Below, piece by piece: positions 7,714-15,980 of a DNA stretch of 64,000 bases. The DNA is from Halodesulfurarchaeum sp. HSR-GB. GTDB taxonomy: Archaea; Halobacteriota; Halobacteria; Halobacteriales; Halobacteriaceae. Under the pieces are notes generated by a model. It made no database searches. It was not told where the DNA came from and worked only from the letters and a program-made list of their open reading frames with translations. A program made the position numbers and the translations under genes. Location: NCBI RefSeq assembly GCF_031432215.1, contig NZ_JAVKGN010000001.1:558001-622000 (forward strand), written 5' to 3'. Numbering within the stretch: the stretch's first letter is position 1; the number at the start of each line of letters is the position of its first letter.

Positions 7714-9198
7714 TCAGTTGTGATCGCCATCGAAACGCGCCTGGAGGAACGGAGAGACATCCCCCACGTCGCCGATGCGGGAGTCCGCCTGCAGGACCGT
7801 CTCGGTCTCGTCGACCGGGACCGAGAGGCTGATCTCCTTGGTCCGGCCGTAGCGACCCTTGCTCACCACGACCGCGTTGACGATCCCGAGCATGTCGAGT
7901 TCGCTGATGAGGTCGGTGACCCGGCGCTGGGTCAACACGTCGGCGTCGATTTCGGTGCAGAGCCGTTTGTAGATGTTGTAGACCTCGCCGGTGTTGATGT
8001 TCCGCACCCCGTGTTTCTCGTGGAGGACGATGGCATAGAGGACGAGTTTCGACTGTGTGGGCAGGGTCCGGACGACCTCGACGACCCGATCGAGTTCGAT
8101 CTTGTCCTGGGCCTTCCGGACGTGTTCCTCGGTGACCTGCTCGGCCTGTTCGCGTTCGGCAAGTTCGCCCGCCGTCCGGAGCAGATCGAGGGCACGTCGG
8201 GCGTCGCCGTGTTCCTGGGCGGCAAACGCCGCACAGAGGGGAATCACGTCCTCGGAGAGGGCGTCGTCCTTGAATGAGACGTCCGCCCGGTGGGTCAGAA
8301 TGTCCCGGAGCTGGTTGGCGTCGTAGGGCGGGAAGACGATCTCCTCCTCGCCCAGACTGGACTTGACCCGCGGGTCGAGGAAGTCAGTGAACTTCAGATC
8401 GTTCGAGATGCCGATGATCGAGACCCGGGAGTTCTCCAGTTCCGAGTTCATCCGGGAGAGATTGTAGAGGACGTCGTCCCCGCTTTTCTCGACGAGTTTG
8501 TCGATCTCGTCAAGCATGATGACCGCGACCCGCTCGACGTAGTCCACGGCCTCGAAGAACGTCGAGTACACCCGGTCGGTTGGCCACCCGGTCATCGGAA
8601 CCGGTTCCATCTCGGCCAGATCGGCTTCGAGTCGATCGATCTCGGCCTGGAGATCGCCGAGCGAATCGTAGTTCGAGTCCGCGAGGATGTCAGAATCCAC
8701 CCGGGCACGCTCGTGGAGGTCCTCCAGATCGGTCAGCCGGTCCTCGACGTAGGCCTGGTTGCGTTCGATGAACGTGTTCGCGAGCTGCGCCAGGACCCGG
8801 TACTGGGTGTCGGTCACCTCACAGTTGATATACTCGACTCGACAGGGGACGTCGTACTTCTCGGAGGTCGCCTCGAGTTCCTGGCTGACGAACTTCGCGC
8901 TCGCGGTCTTCCCGGTCCCAGTCTTCCCGTAGATGAGAATGTTCGAGGGCGTCTCCCCGCGGAGCGCGGCGACGAGGATCGTCGCCATCTTGTTGATCTG
9001 GTCGGTCCGGTGTGGCAGTTCGTGTGGCGTATAGGAGGGGCGGAGGACCTCCTTGTTCTCGAAGATGGGCTTGCCCGAGAGGAGATCGTCGAAGAGTCCC
9101 TGGTCGGTCTCGGACTCGTCTTCGAGGACCTCGTCGAGATCCACCTCGAAGTCTCGTTCCGCCCCGTGTGTTTCCGATGTGTGGCCTTCCTCTTCCAT
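7714..9198 (-). CDS. orc1: Orc1/Cdc6 replication initiator
   Basis: 494 residues, AAA+ initiator that binds origin recognition boxes and loads MCM. After an acidic N-terminal tail of ~60 residues come PHRTDQINKM, Walker A IYGKTGTGKTASA (about 88-100) and Walker B AVIMLDEIDKL (about 227-237). Sensor 1 follows (IIGISNDLKFTD), then the arginine-rich HGDARRALDLL sensor 2. The last ~120 residues are the winged-helix DNA-binding domain. It has an insertion of ~60 charged residues between strands after Walker A, common in haloarchaeal Orc proteins. It sits next to, and transcribes away from, a non-coding region with ORBs, so it is very likely the cognate initiator. Confidence 0.95.
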   Translation of the reverse strand: MEEEGHTSETHGAERDFEVDLDEVLEDESETDQGLFDDLLSGKPIFENKEVLRPSYTPHELPHRTDQINKMATILVAALRGETPSNILIYGKTGTGKTASAKFVSQELEATSEKYDVPCRVEYINCEVTDTQYRVLAQLANTFIERNQAYVEDRLTDLEDLHERARVDSDILADSNYDSLGDLQAEIDRLEADLAEMEPVPMTGWPTDRVYSTFFEAVDYVERVAVIMLDEIDKLVEKSGDDVLYNLSRMNSELENSRVSIIGISNDLKFTDFLDPRVKSSLGEEEIVFPPYDANQLRDILTHRADVSFKDDALSEDVIPLCAAFAAQEHGDARRALDLLRTAGELAEREQAEQVTEEHVRKAQDKIELDRVVEVVRTLPTQSKLVLYAIVLHEKHGVRNINTGEVYNIYKRLCTEIDADVLTQRRVTDLISELDMLGIVNAVVVSKGRYGRTKEISLSVPVDETETVLQADSRIGDVGDVSPFLQARFDGDHN

Positions 9199-9510
9199 GT
9201 GTCATGTCCCCCGGTTCGAGTGGGACAGCGGAGGATACCGGGTGGAAACGCATTGCAGCGCCCCGCTCCGGGCAATTAGAGGGGCCACACCAGGTACCTC
9301 CCCGTCCAGTTGATGCAGATGAAATCACGGATCTGGGACGGACAAAAAGGTATCGGTCCACCGGATCAGAACGGGAGCGAAACCGATCGGGTTTACCGAC
9401 GACTGAGCGGGCGGTGAAACGGATTGTTCGACAGCAGATCAGTTGCAAAAACAATATTTTCAGGATATGGAGGGCTTAACGACTGGGATGGGGCGCGATT
9501 TCTCCCTAGC

Positions 9511-9534
9511 CCCCCACCCCTTCGTTTCGTGTGG
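9511..9534 (-). repeat. Origin recognition box 1
   Basis: On the minus strand it reads CCACACGAAACGAA then GGGGTGGGGG, matching the archaeal ORB pattern of a dyad, GAAACGAA and a G-string. It agrees with the copy at 9717-9740 at 21 of 24 positions and lies in inverted orientation to it. The G-string points outward, away from the AT-rich core. Confidence 0.88.
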
Positions 9535-9539
9535 AGCGA

Positions 9540-9551
9540 CGAAACAGGGTG
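9540..9551 (+). repeat. Short ORB-like element
   Basis: CGAAACAGGGTG, plus strand, directly inside ORB 1. A counterpart (CGAAAACAGCGTG) lies at 9700-9712 on the minus strand directly inside ORB 2. Both point into the core, making the origin symmetrical. Read as mini-ORBs by inference. Confidence 0.5.
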
Positions 9552-9575
9552 AGTGTCCCCCGCTACTGAACTAGG

Positions 9576-9670
9576 GAAGATTTATGGTGGTGATGTGAAA
9601 ACAGTATCCGTAAACCAGTAAAGAAAACAGCCTATACTATTCTCGTTTACTGATAAACTAAGTTATCCAA
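9576..9670. other. AT-rich core, probable duplex unwinding element
   Basis: A clearly AT-rich stretch within a GC-rich chromosome, between the two ORBs. It contains a perfect 7-bp inverted repeat, CAGTAAA at 9616-9622 and TTTACTG at 9646-9652. Its position between inverted ORBs fits the site of first strand opening. Confidence 0.75.
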
Positions 9671-9699
9671 GAGGAGAATCGCGTTTCTGAACCCGTCAC

Positions 9700-9712
9700 C
9701 ACGCTGTTTTCG
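9700..9712 (-). repeat. Short ORB-like element
   Basis: Minus-strand CGAAAACAGCGTG, the mirror counterpart of the element at 9540-9551, directly inside ORB 2. Confidence 0.5.
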
Positions 9713-9716
9713 CGTT

Positions 9717-9740
9717 CCACGCGAAACAATGGGGTGGGGG
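9717..9740 (+). repeat. Origin recognition box 2
   Basis: Plus strand CCACGCGAAACAAT then GGGGTGGGGG, 21 of 24 identical to ORB 1 in inverted orientation 182 bp away. The G-string continues as AGGGG after the box. Confidence 0.88.
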
Positions 9741-9896
9741 AGGGGCACTGTCCTGTCCAGTCCCATTTTCGATATGTTGTTGAAACGATGTCTAAATCAC
9801 GGAAACTAGTCACATAGTCTCAAATCTCACCGATACGGCCGGAGATCCACCGAAAAGAATCGCGACTGCTTCCCCGAAGCTATGCCTTTCGCCTCC

Positions 9897-9948
9897 GTTC
9901 CAGTCGAAATCATCGGGTTGGTGCCAACCGCTCTGTTTCAACTGGAAC
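9897..9948. repeat. 52-bp inverted repeat with ORB-like arms
   Basis: Arms begin and end with GTTCCAGT / ACTGGAAC, have GAAA / TTTC inside, and meet at GGTTGG-TG-CCAACC. Each arm follows the general ORB order (TTCCA, GAAA, G-rich end), but here the G-rich ends face each other, the opposite of the main ORB pair. It lies ~125 bp before oapA. Possible binding site for another Orc paralogue or a regulator. Confidence 0.65.
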
Positions 9949-10072
9949 TGCCTGGCACGGACTGCTGATCCGGACCAGTCGCCCGCTCTGCCTGTAGACT
10001 TAAGGCGTTACAGCCTGCACGGGTAGACGTGTCCGGAGATTTCAAGCCCCGGGACGCACAAGGTGGGTCATA

Positions 10073-10717
10073 ATGGGACTGCTCGGAAGCCTACGAAACA
10101 GCATCTCTCGGGTCGCGGACGCCTTCTTCGAGAGCAATGGGGAACCGAAACGTATCGGCATCTACGGGCCGCCGAACGCGGGGAAGACGACACTCGCGAA
10201 CCGAATCGCCAGGGACTGGACCGGTGACGCCATCGGACCGGAATCACAGATCCCCCACGAGACGCGGCGGGCCCGTCGCAAAGAGAACGTCGAGATCGAA
10301 CGCAACGGACAGACGGTGACGATCGACATCGTCGACACGCCGGGCGTGACGACGAAGGTCGATTACACCGAGTTCCTCGATCACGACATCGAGAAAGACG
10401 AGGCTGTGCGGCGCTCCCGGGAGGCGACCGAGGGGGTCGCGGAGGCGATGCACTGGCTTCGGGAGGACGTCGACGGCGTGATTTACGTCCTGGACTCGGC
10501 GGAGGATCCGTTCACCCAGGTGAACACGATGCTGATCGGAATCATCGAGTCCCGGGATCTCCCGGTCCTGATCTTCGCGAACAAGATCGACCTCGATGAG
10601 GCCCAGATCAGCCGTATCGAGAACGCTTTCCCCCAGCACGAAACGGTGCCGCTCTCGGCGCTGGAGGGGGACAACATGGACGAAGTGTACGACAAGATCG
10701 CGGCGTACTTCGGGTGA
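10073..10717 (+). CDS. oapA: Origin-associated GTPase OapA (Era-like)
   Basis: 214 residues, a small Ras/Era-type GTPase. G1 is YGPPNAGKTTLANRI (about 24-38), G3 is DTPGV (about 88-92), and G4 is NKID (about 167-170). An SAL motif (LSALEGDN) serves as G5. In haloarchaea this gene sits beside orc1 and the origin with two partners, an arrangement described as oapABC; the order here is the same. An AAGGTGG stretch eight bases before the ATG could serve as a ribosome binding site. The exact role in replication is not established. Confidence 0.88.
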   Translation: MGLLGSLRNSISRVADAFFESNGEPKRIGIYGPPNAGKTTLANRIARDWTGDAIGPESQIPHETRRARRKENVEIERNGQTVTIDIVDTPGVTTKVDYTEFLDHDIEKDEAVRRSREATEGVAEAMHWLREDVDGVIYVLDSAEDPFTQVNTMLIGIIESRDLPVLIFANKIDLDEAQISRIENAFPQHETVPLSALEGDNMDEVYDKIAAYFG

Positions 10718-10721
10718 TAGT

Positions 10722-11111
10722 ATGGCAGGAATCGAACACGAGACGGCGGACGGGGTCCAGATCGAGCTGATCTCCGGGCAGCGCATGCGCGATAAGACCT
10801 CGATGGAGAAGATCCGGATGATCCTCGATGACGTGCGTGACGGGAACATCGTCATCCTCGAGGAGGGCCTCACCCCGGACGAGGAGTCCAAACTCATCGA
10901 AGTCACGATGACCGAGATCAATCCGGATGACTTCTCGGGCATCGAGATCGAGAGTTTCCCACAGTCGGCGGCGGGCAGCGGGAACTTCCTCTCCCGGCTG
11001 ATCGGCGGCCAATCCTCGAACGCCAAACTCACAGTTATTGGCCCGGCCAATCAGATTCACTCGCTGCAGAAAGACGAGACGCTCATTCGTGCACTCATCT
11101 CGGGGCGATAG
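10722..11111 (+). CDS. oapB: Origin-associated protein OapB (DUF2073)
   Basis: 129 residues, starting five bases after the oapA stop. Recognisable DUF2073 features are GVQIELISGQRM near the N-terminus and the EKIRMILDDVRDGNIVILEEGL helix-strand. The C-terminal half contains a basic loop and KLTVIGPANQIHSLQKDE. It is soluble with no catalytic motif seen. Tight packing between oapA and oapC indicates a single operon leading away from the origin. Function unknown beyond its association with origins. Confidence 0.85.
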   Translation: MAGIEHETADGVQIELISGQRMRDKTSMEKIRMILDDVRDGNIVILEEGLTPDEESKLIEVTMTEINPDDFSGIEIESFPQSAAGSGNFLSRLIGGQSSNAKLTVIGPANQIHSLQKDETLIRALISGR

Positions 11112-11114
11112 CCG

Positions 11115-11786
11115 ATGCCCCACCAGTGTACGAACTGCTCGGCGACGTTCCCGGACGGCTCAAAGGAGATGCTCTCGGGCTGTCCTCACTGTGGTGGCAA
11201 CACCTTCCAGTACATCCCGGAGGGGGCCAGTCCAGCGGAGACTTCCACAGCCGAGGAACCACCGGATCCGCCCCTCTCGGATGATTCGGTCACCGGGCGG
11301 ATGGGTCGTGCGGCCAAGACTGTCAAGGAGTACGTCGGTGACGCCGGCTCGGAGCCCGAGCCGGACGAATCGGCCGACGACGCCGAGGTCGTCGCCGAAG
11401 AGACGGCAACCGAGGACCCGTCTTCCGAAGATCGAGCACAGGCCTCCGCCCGAGGTGATGTCGCCGATCTCTCCGAGCTTCCCTCGAAAACTGCCTCAGC
11501 GGGGTCGGCTGGCGGGTCGACTGCACCTCCCGCCGAGGAGGAATCGGCAGGCGAAACCCTGCCCGAAAGTGGGCGCGTGGTCGACGAACCCGATTCCGCG
11601 GCCGACACCGACCTGGAGACCCTTCGCGAGGAACTCAACGACCAGTTCGAGAGCATCCGGATCGTCGAGCCGGGACAGTACGAACTGAACCTGATGGAAC
11701 TCTACGATCGGGAGGAACACATCGTCGCGCTCCGCGAAGACGGCAAGTACATGATCGAAGTCCCAGAGACCTGGCGGGACGACTGA
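11115..11786 (+). CDS. oapC: Origin-associated zinc-ribbon protein OapC
   Basis: 223 residues, three bases after oapB. The N-terminus is a zinc ribbon with CTNCSATF and CPHCGG (four cysteines within residues 5-30). A long acidic, Ser/Glu/Asp/Ala-rich disordered stretch follows (about 40-170). The C-terminal ~50 residues form a compact domain (IRIVEPGQYELNLMELYDRE, then HIVALREDGKYMIEVP). This layout matches the third member of the haloarchaeal origin-adjacent cluster. The function is unknown, but the ribbon suggests nucleic acid or protein binding. Confidence 0.85.
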   Translation: MPHQCTNCSATFPDGSKEMLSGCPHCGGNTFQYIPEGASPAETSTAEEPPDPPLSDDSVTGRMGRAAKTVKEYVGDAGSEPEPDESADDAEVVAEETATEDPSSEDRAQASARGDVADLSELPSKTASAGSAGGSTAPPAEEESAGETLPESGRVVDEPDSAADTDLETLREELNDQFESIRIVEPGQYELNLMELYDREEHIVALREDGKYMIEVPETWRDD

Positions 11787-11805
11787 ACTTTTCGGCGAGA
11801 GTGCC

Positions 11806-12384
11806 CTAGAATTGCGTTTGCATCTGGCCGTCCGCACCGAGTTCGATCACCGCGTTACAGGCCCGTTCGAATCGATCGAGGGCGGTGTTCTCGTGAACTT
11901 CCGGCGAGACGTGAAAGAGCCCGACGGCGTCGTTTTCGGCCACTAACTCGCTTAGCTGGGCGAGCGCGCTGGCTGCGGCGTCCTCGCCCGCGTAGTAGGC
12001 CAACTCCGAGATCGAGTCGAAGCTAAGCCGACCCCTGGACTGATTCTCGGCCAGGAAATCTTCGACGGCGTCGACGATCCCCGCTACGTCGTCCGGGGCG
12101 GAGACGTAGTGGACCCCCTGCTGGCGTCGGCGAGAGTATCCTCGATCGATGCTGAGCGTGTCCAGGATTCCCGTTCGATCGGGATCGACGCCGTAATGGG
12201 ACAGCTTTTCGGCCACTTCGCGGGCCGTGGTTCGGGTCGAGACGACAAAGGCCCGCTCGGAACCGGGGCGCAGAAACCCGGTGTCGATCGGGTCCGTCCC
12301 GCCGATGCTGGGATGTTTGAGGAGGATCGACGTCCCGGCCGCCACGGTCTCTGGAGCCCCGTCGATCGCGAGATCATAGGCCAT
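11806..12384 (-). CDS. Haloarchaeal RecA/KaiC-fold-like protein without Walker A
   Basis: 192 residues. The order of elements resembles a RAD55/KaiC-type ATPase: an N-terminal strand and loop where a P-loop should be (TSILLKHPSIGGTDP), then RAFVVSTRTTAREVAEKLSHYG, an RLSFDSISELAYY strand with an Asp at the Walker B place, and VGLFHVSPEVHENTALDRFE near the end. No GxxxxGKT is present, so ATP hydrolysis is doubtful. Similar proteins in haloarchaea are annotated HTR-like or DUF7504-type; I infer that group but not a function. It is divergent from the methyltransferase gene. Confidence 0.6.
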   Translation of the reverse strand: MAYDLAIDGAPETVAAGTSILLKHPSIGGTDPIDTGFLRPGSERAFVVSTRTTAREVAEKLSHYGVDPDRTGILDTLSIDRGYSRRRQQGVHYVSAPDDVAGIVDAVEDFLAENQSRGRLSFDSISELAYYAGEDAAASALAQLSELVAENDAVGLFHVSPEVHENTALDRFERACNAVIELGADGQMQTQF

Positions 12385-12482
12385 ACCGGAGCAACCCGGT
12401 CACGGGGCATAAGCACAGGGGCTCCCGGAGCGGTTTTCACGGTGGCGCGTGTGCCTTCGAACATGACTGCGGGAGGGTCTCC

Positions 12483-13160
12483 ATGAGCATTCGAGAAGCG
12501 TTCGACGCCTGGGCCCAGGAGGGCAAAGACCGCGGGATGGAGGAACGACACTGGCACACGGCCAAACACGCCCTCGCCCGGATGCCCATCGAGGAAGGGG
12601 ATACCGTCCTGGACCTGGGGACCGGCAGTGGGTATGCCCTCCGGGCGCTTCGGGAGCGTTCGATCGCTCGCGGCTACGGCCTGGACGCCGCCCCGGAGAT
12701 GGTCGCAAACGCCAAGTCCTACACCGAGGACGACGCCATCGCTTTTCTCCGAAGTGACTTCCAGGCCCTTCCCTTTGCCGAGAACTCGATCGATCACGCC
12801 TTCTCGATGGAGGCGATCTACTACGCCGACGATCCGGTCGAAGTCCTGTCCGAACTCCGCCGGGTCCTTTCCCCCGGTGGGACTGTCTACTGTGCGGTGG
12901 ATTACTACGAGGAGAACGTCCACTCACACGAGTGGCAGGAGTACATCGAGATCCCGATGACCCGCTGGAGCCGCGAGGAGTACCGCGAGGCGTTCAGGGA
13001 GGCCGGGCTGTACGTCGCCGAACAGGACAACATTCCGGACCGCGAGGTCGAGATCCCGCCGGCCGATGCGTTCCCTACCGAATCCTTCGAGACTCGCGAG
13101 GCCATGGTCGAACGGTATCACACCTACGGCACGCTCCTTACAGTCGGTGTCGCACCCTAA
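12483..13160 (+). CDS. Class I SAM-dependent methyltransferase
   Basis: 225 residues with the Rossmann-type SAM-binding domain. Motif I is VLDLGTGSGYALRAL (about 42-56), followed by GYGLDAAPEMV, FLRSDFQALPF and the post-motif DHAFSMEAIYYADD. The C-terminal ~80 residues likely shape the substrate pocket and include YEENVHSHEWQEYIEIPM. It resembles UbiE/arsenite-type small-molecule methyltransferases, but nothing fixes the substrate. It stands alone between two minus-strand units. Confidence 0.8.
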   Translation: MSIREAFDAWAQEGKDRGMEERHWHTAKHALARMPIEEGDTVLDLGTGSGYALRALRERSIARGYGLDAAPEMVANAKSYTEDDAIAFLRSDFQALPFAENSIDHAFSMEAIYYADDPVEVLSELRRVLSPGGTVYCAVDYYEENVHSHEWQEYIEIPMTRWSREEYREAFREAGLYVAEQDNIPDREVEIPPADAFPTESFETREAMVERYHTYGTLLTVGVAP

Positions 13161-13177
13161 ACGACCGATTCGGCCCA

Positions 13178-14197
13178 TCACGTCGCCGGCAAGACCGTGA
13201 CGGCAGACCGCGAGAATCCAACGGTAACGATCCCCTCGGCCGGCCGGTCGCTCTCGACGACCAGTTCTCGGCCCGCAAAGTCACAGTGAAGGGTATACCC
13301 CGTGCCGTGGAACGCCACCCGCTCGACCTCGACTTCGAGTTCGTTGTCGTCCGTGCCTAGATGCAACGCAGTCGGCCTGACGGCAAGGACATCTCCAGTT
13401 GAAACAGGGGGCCCGACCTGAAACTGTTCTCCACCCTCGATCGTGATGGCGTCGCCGTCGACCCGCTGTGCCTCGAAGAGGTTGTTCTCGCCCACGAACG
13501 AGGCGACGAATCGATTCACGGGTTGCCCGTAGACCGTCTCCGGCCGGCCGACCTGTTCGATCCGACCAGCCCGCATCACCGCGAGGCGATCACTCATCGA
13601 GAGCGCCTCCGACTGGTCATGAGTAACGTATACCGTGGTAATCCCGAGCTCGGATTGGATCGCCGCGACCGTCTTCCGGAGTCGGTCCCGGAGACTGGCA
13701 TCGAGGGCGCTCATCGGTTCGTCGAGCAACAGCAGGTCGGGTCCCGGTGCGAGCGCCCTGGCGAGGGCGACCCGCTGTTGTTGGCCCCCGGAGAGGGTCT
13801 CGGGGTCCCGATCGCCCAGTCCGCCCAGATCGACCAGTTCGAGCAAGTCCGCGACTCGCTTTTCCCTTGTGCTGCCACCGGGTGGGTCGTGGAACTTGAG
13901 GCCGTAAGCGACGTTCTCGGCGACTGTTCGGTGCTCGAACAGCGAGACGTTCTGGAAGACGATCCCGACGTTTCGATCCTCCGGTGGGATTTCGGCCATC
14001 GACTGGCCGTCGAACCGGACCGTGCCCGCCGAGGGCTCGGTCAGGCCAGCGAGGATTCGCAGGGTCGTGGTTTTCCCACAGCCAGAGGGCCCGACGAGCG
14101 TAAAGAACTCCCCATCGTCGATCGAGAGCGAGACGTCTTCGAGGGCGAGTTCGTCCCCGAATCGCTTGCTGACTCCCGTGAGTTCGACGCGCGTCAT
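13178..14197 (-). CDS. thiQ: ABC transporter ATP-binding protein (thiamine-type importer)
   Basis: 339 residues. Walker A is VGPSGCGKTTT (about 34-44), the signature is LSGGQQQRVALARALA (about 130-145), and Walker B is LLLLDEPMSALD, followed by the YVTHDQSEALSM H-loop. A C-terminal TOBE-like regulatory domain begins near residue 240. The ATG overlaps the stop of the permease gene (ATGA), so I prefer it to the ATG four codons upstream. Together with the permease and binding protein it forms a complete importer; the binding protein's resemblance suggests thiamine. Confidence 0.82.
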   Translation of the reverse strand: MTRVELTGVSKRFGDELALEDVSLSIDDGEFFTLVGPSGCGKTTTLRILAGLTEPSAGTVRFDGQSMAEIPPEDRNVGIVFQNVSLFEHRTVAENVAYGLKFHDPPGGSTREKRVADLLELVDLGGLGDRDPETLSGGQQQRVALARALAPGPDLLLLDEPMSALDASLRDRLRKTVAAIQSELGITTVYVTHDQSEALSMSDRLAVMRAGRIEQVGRPETVYGQPVNRFVASFVGENNLFEAQRVDGDAITIEGGEQFQVGPPVSTGDVLAVRPTALHLGTDDNELEVEVERVAFHGTGYTLHCDFAGRELVVESDRPAEGIVTVGFSRSAVTVLPAT

Positions 14198-15978
14198 GGC
14201 TCCCACCATCCCCCGACGCGATCGATGACGACGAAGCTGATCGCCGTGATCCCGAGTAATACCGTCCCCATGGCCGTCGCCGGGCCGAGGGTCCGATTCC
14301 CGAGGTAGCGCTCGACGGCGACGGGCATCGTGTAACTCGAACTCCCCTCGGCCAATATGATCGTCGAGTCGAACTCGCCGACGCTGATCGCGTAGGCCAG
14401 TGCGGCCCCGGCGACGATCCCCGGGATGACCAGCGGGAGTTCAACGTCGAACCGGGCTCGGGCGCGGGAGGCCCCGAGCACCCGGGCCGTCTCCACGACT
14501 CGGTGATCGACTCGCTGGAGCATGGGAGAAACCGTTCTGGTGACAAAGGGGTAGGCAGCGACGGCGTGGGCGGCCACGATCGCGACCGGCCCGGTCACGG
14601 TGATCCGGTGGCCGAACAGCTCGGTTCCAAACACGAGTCCCTGTAACAGGCCGAGGCCGAGGACGATCCCGCTCACCGCGAGGGGAGCCATCAGCAGCGT
14701 CCCAAGCACGCGGCTCCCGGGGAAACGGGAATCTTCGAGGATTGCCACCGTCACACCCATCGGAACTGCGAGGCCGAGAGCGGCTAGCCCAAACAAGAGC
14801 GAGTTGCGGATCGCCGGCAGCGGCCTGACCTGGTAGCTCGCGCCGGTCGCCTGGCGTTCGAGGAGAAAGGCGTAGTGATCGAGCGTGAGCCCGCCTGGTC
14901 CGGTCAGGCTCTCGAGGACCATACTCAGGATCGGCCCGAGGAAGACGATCGTCACGACGAGCCCGTATCCAAGCAAGCCGAGGCGGCGGGGATCCCGGAG
15001 CGAGCCGAAGAGCGGTTTTCGGTTCGGTCCCCGGCCGAGCCCGCGCTGGCCGCTCTCGTAGCGAAGCGCGGCGTAGGTCAGCGAGAGGGTGATCACCGTC
15101 TCGACCACGGCCAGGCCGGCGGCCTGGGCGAGTTCGAGTTGCTGGACGCGGGCGTACAGCCAGACCTCCACCGTGGCGAGTTCGAGCCCACCCAGTGCCA
15201 GCACGATGGGGAAGGACATGAACGTAAAGAGGAAAGTCAGAAGCGCTCCGGCCAGGATCGCGGGACCCAACTGGGGCAGTGTCACATCGAGAAAAGCACG
15301 AATCGGCCCGGCCCCCAGCCCGCGGGCCGTCTCGATCTTCGATCGGTCCAGCCCCGCCCACGCGGCCCCCACGATCCGGGTCACGAGCGGCGCGTTGTAG
15401 AAGGCGTGGGCGAGGACGACGAGTTGGAGGGTGTACATGACTGACACCGACTCCAGCCCAACCCACCCGAGGAAACCGTTCAGCACCCCCTGGTCCCCGA
15501 ACATCGCGACGAAACCGATTGCCACCATGATCGAGGGGAGGACGAAGGGCAACATTGTGAGCGACCGAACCGTCTCCCGGCCCGGAAAGTCGTACTGCGC
15601 GAGGAGATACGCCCCCGGGAGCCCGAGAGCGAGACTCGCGAGTGTCGACAGCAGCGCCTGATAGACCGTGAAGCCGATCAGCCCGAAGTCGACGGCTGGA
15701 AACCCGGCTCGCATCCAGTCCAGCACGCCACCTGGCACGGCCGAGGGGTCCGTGAGCCCACTCGCCGCACCGAGGTAGAACTCCGAGCCCAGAACCGCGA
15801 GCACCGGGTTCGTTCCCTCGACCGACCCGAAAAGCCCGTTCGCGAGGACCGTCCCGACCGGGTAGTAGAAAAGCACCACCAGGACGAGTGCGGTCAGGGC
15901 AGCGGTTCCCTGGAGTGCGTACTCCCCGGTCCAGTACTGCAGCCGAGCGATCCGGTCACCACCTCGCTTGGGCTTCAT
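14194..15978 (-). CDS. thiP: ABC transporter permease, fused double type (ThiP-like)
   Basis: About 594 residues with ~12 membrane helices in two halves. Each half carries an EAA-type loop: ETARGLGAGPIRAFLDVTLPQLGP in the first, and ETARVLGASRARARFDVELPLVIPG in the second (quoted regions are approximate). This is the architecture of ThiP/SfuB permeases, in which one chain forms both membrane halves. The start chosen is the ATG two bases after the binding-protein stop; an overlapping upstream start is possible. It is the middle gene of a three-gene importer operon. Confidence 0.85.
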   Translation of the reverse strand: MKPKRGGDRIARLQYWTGEYALQGTAALTALVLVVLFYYPVGTVLANGLFGSVEGTNPVLAVLGSEFYLGAASGLTDPSAVPGGVLDWMRAGFPAVDFGLIGFTVYQALLSTLASLALGLPGAYLLAQYDFPGRETVRSLTMLPFVLPSIMVAIGFVAMFGDQGVLNGFLGWVGLESVSVMYTLQLVVLAHAFYNAPLVTRIVGAAWAGLDRSKIETARGLGAGPIRAFLDVTLPQLGPAILAGALLTFLFTFMSFPIVLALGGLELATVEVWLYARVQQLELAQAAGLAVVETVITLSLTYAALRYESGQRGLGRGPNRKPLFGSLRDPRRLGLLGYGLVVTIVFLGPILSMVLESLTGPGGLTLDHYAFLLERQATGASYQVRPLPAIRNSLLFGLAALGLAVPMGVTVAILEDSRFPGSRVLGTLLMAPLAVSGIVLGLGLLQGLVFGTELFGHRITVTGPVAIVAAHAVAAYPFVTRTVSPMLQRVDHRVVETARVLGASRARARFDVELPLVIPGIVAGAALAYAISVGEFDSTIILAEGSSSYTMPVAVERYLGNRTLGPATAMGTVLLGITAISFVVIDRVGGWWEP

Positions 15979-15980
15979 AC

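Larger units (their letters stand above)
9199..10072. other. oriC: Chromosomal replication origin region (oriC)
   Basis: An 874-bp gap with no credible gene between orc1 and oapA. It contains a pair of inverted ORBs (9511-9534 and 9717-9740) around an AT-rich core (about 9576-9670), two inward-facing shorter ORB-like elements, and a separate 52-bp inverted repeat at 9897-9948. The arrangement, Orc1 gene plus inverted ORBs plus duplex-unwinding core plus oap genes, is the standard haloarchaeal oriC1 plan. The rest of the gap holds the promoters of orc1 and of oapA. Confidence 0.9.
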
